From Ruminococcus sp. UBA6407 (GTDB lineage: Bacteria; Bacillota; Clostridia; Oscillospirales; Ruminococcaceae): a DNA stretch of 64,000 nucleotides. The notes beneath the pieces are model-generated. The model ran no database searches. It saw only the letters and a list, made by a program, of their open reading frames with translations, and had not been told where the DNA came from. The translations under genes were made by a program, and so were the position numbers. The stretch spans positions 29,911-93,910 of the forward strand of contig DJPR01000040.1 in assembly GCA_002438605.1 (NCBI GenBank). The letters run 5' to 3'. Below are positions 63,421 through 64,000 of the stretch, one piece after another (position 1 is the stretch's first letter; the number at the start of each line of letters is the position of its first letter).

Positions 63421-63905
63421 AGCTGCATTGTGCGGTGATGACTGAAAAAAATAATTTGTATTATCGAAATAATAATGCATAAAATAAACGGAAAGACATC
63501 TGGAAGAATTCTTGCTGTATACATATCGCTTACAGGCTCCAAGGTATATTTATTGCTCCAGCCTGCAAGGTCGGCATGAGATGTTATTTTGTGAAGTGAA
63601 GCCATGGAAAGAATAAATCCTGCCAATGAAGTAAAAATTGAAATTTTATTTTTTTTTAAAATACAAAAAACAGCAGATAATGTCAGGGCAAGTCCGCCGA
63701 AAATCAAAGTCCAACCGCATAAAGCAAGCTGAGAATTGTATTTATTGCTGTTATAGACAATACCTGAGTCATTCCACTCAATAAACATACCCAGTCCTGA
63801 CATAATATTCATAAACAGCGGGTATATAATGGTTAATACCGCAAGAATAAGCTTCAAAATAAGTAACAGCACACATCTTTTTCTTGTTTTGTATATATTT
63901 TTCAT
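63417..63905 (-). CDS. Small membrane protein of unknown function
   Basis: About 162 residues from ATG 63903-63905, chosen by AGGAG 9 nt upstream. Four hydrophobic segments (about 12-34, 60-80, 88-108 and 138-156) with a short polar extracellular loop, EWNDSGIVYNSNKYNSQ. I recognise no family. The last codons (HRTMQL) come from repeat-like sequence, so its 3' end may have been altered by the palindromic element. Confidence 0.65.
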   Translation of the reverse strand: MKNIYKTRKRCVLLLILKLILAVLTIIYPLFMNIMSGLGMFIEWNDSGIVYNSNKYNSQLALCGWTLIFGGLALTLSAVFCILKKNKISIFTSLAGFILSMASLHKITSHADLAGWSNKYTLEPVSDMYTARILPDVFPFILCIIISIIQIIFFSHHRTMQL

Positions 63906-63976
63906 GGATAGCAACTCCTGATATATTTGTGACTTATTCTCTTTTATATTTGATTGCTTTTGTTGAATAATAAAGG

Positions 63977-64000
63977 TAACACCGCACAAAGCTTGTGCGG
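63977..64000. repeat. Dispersed palindromic repeat, copy 9 (cut by right edge)
   Basis: GTAACACCGCACAAAGCTTGTGCGG, the left arm, loop and part of the right arm of the palindrome. Confidence 0.75.

Overview
The window is chromosomal DNA of an AT-rich, Gram-positive anaerobe of the class Clostridia. The best fit is a Ruminococcus-like member of the Oscillospirales, inferred from gene content and not tested by any search. The pointers are DapL-type lysine/DAP synthesis, a type III glutamine synthetase, an HydE hydrogenase maturase, the SRP RNA-dnaX-ybaB-recR order, T-box and TPP leaders, and sigma-A promoters with 16-18 bp spacers. It is dense housekeeping DNA. I see no prophage, transposase, CRISPR array, rRNA or tRNA.

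Layout. 1-2309 (minus): mtaB, then purL, which runs off the left edge. 2.6-5.2 kb: an HPr-like protein without the phosphorylatable histidine, then a DUF2975/Xre/membrane-protein operon. 5.4-9.1 kb: a small alarmone synthetase, then pdxST facing the MocR-type regulator pdxR. 9.1-15.5 kb (minus): a complete thiamin operon (thiS-F-G-H-tenI-thiE-thiD-thiC) behind a TPP riboswitch. 15.7-21.7 kb (minus): amt-PII fusion, dapF, dapL and type III glutamine synthetase. 22-31.5 kb (plus): gltB, gltD, a degenerate glutamine-synthetase-like protein, an ANTAR RNA-binding regulator with a pseudo-receiver, and purF. 31.8-37.4 kb (minus): TetR regulator, HdeD-like protein, MMPL exporter and a secreted coiled-coil protein. 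37.4-39.9 kb (minus): rpmG-secE-nusG-rplK-rplA. 40.1-57.2 kb (plus): branched-chain amino acid genes (T-box-leuA; leader peptide-ilvBNC; cdd; ilvD-leuCDB), an AAA ATPase, ilvA-ridA, nadA, hydE and an unknown gene. 57.3-63.9 kb (minus): a membrane protein, SRP RNA, TPR protein, dnaX, ybaB, recR, comF and a zinc-ribbon membrane protein.

The most interesting part is the nitrogen block. The divergent amt and gltB promoters are each followed at once by a terminator-like hairpin. The gltB terminator can switch to a hairpin that covers the gltB ribosome binding site. The same block encodes an ANTAR-type antiterminator whose receiver domain has lost the phospho-acceptor Asp, preceded by a glutamine synthetase homologue that has lost many catalytic residues. 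I propose that the dead synthetase senses glutamine or ammonium status and controls the ANTAR protein, as AmiC controls AmiR and NasS controls NasT. Clostridial glnA-nitR pairs are the nearest described relatives I know of.

Two dispersed repeat families also stand out. One is a roughly 170-bp element of six hairpins, present twice with compensatory changes in its stems. The other is a short GC-rich palindrome found at nine intergenic sites. The branched-chain genes use two different attenuation mechanisms within about 2.5 kb: a leucine-type T-box before leuA and an Ile/Val/Leu-rich leader peptide with terminator before ilvB.
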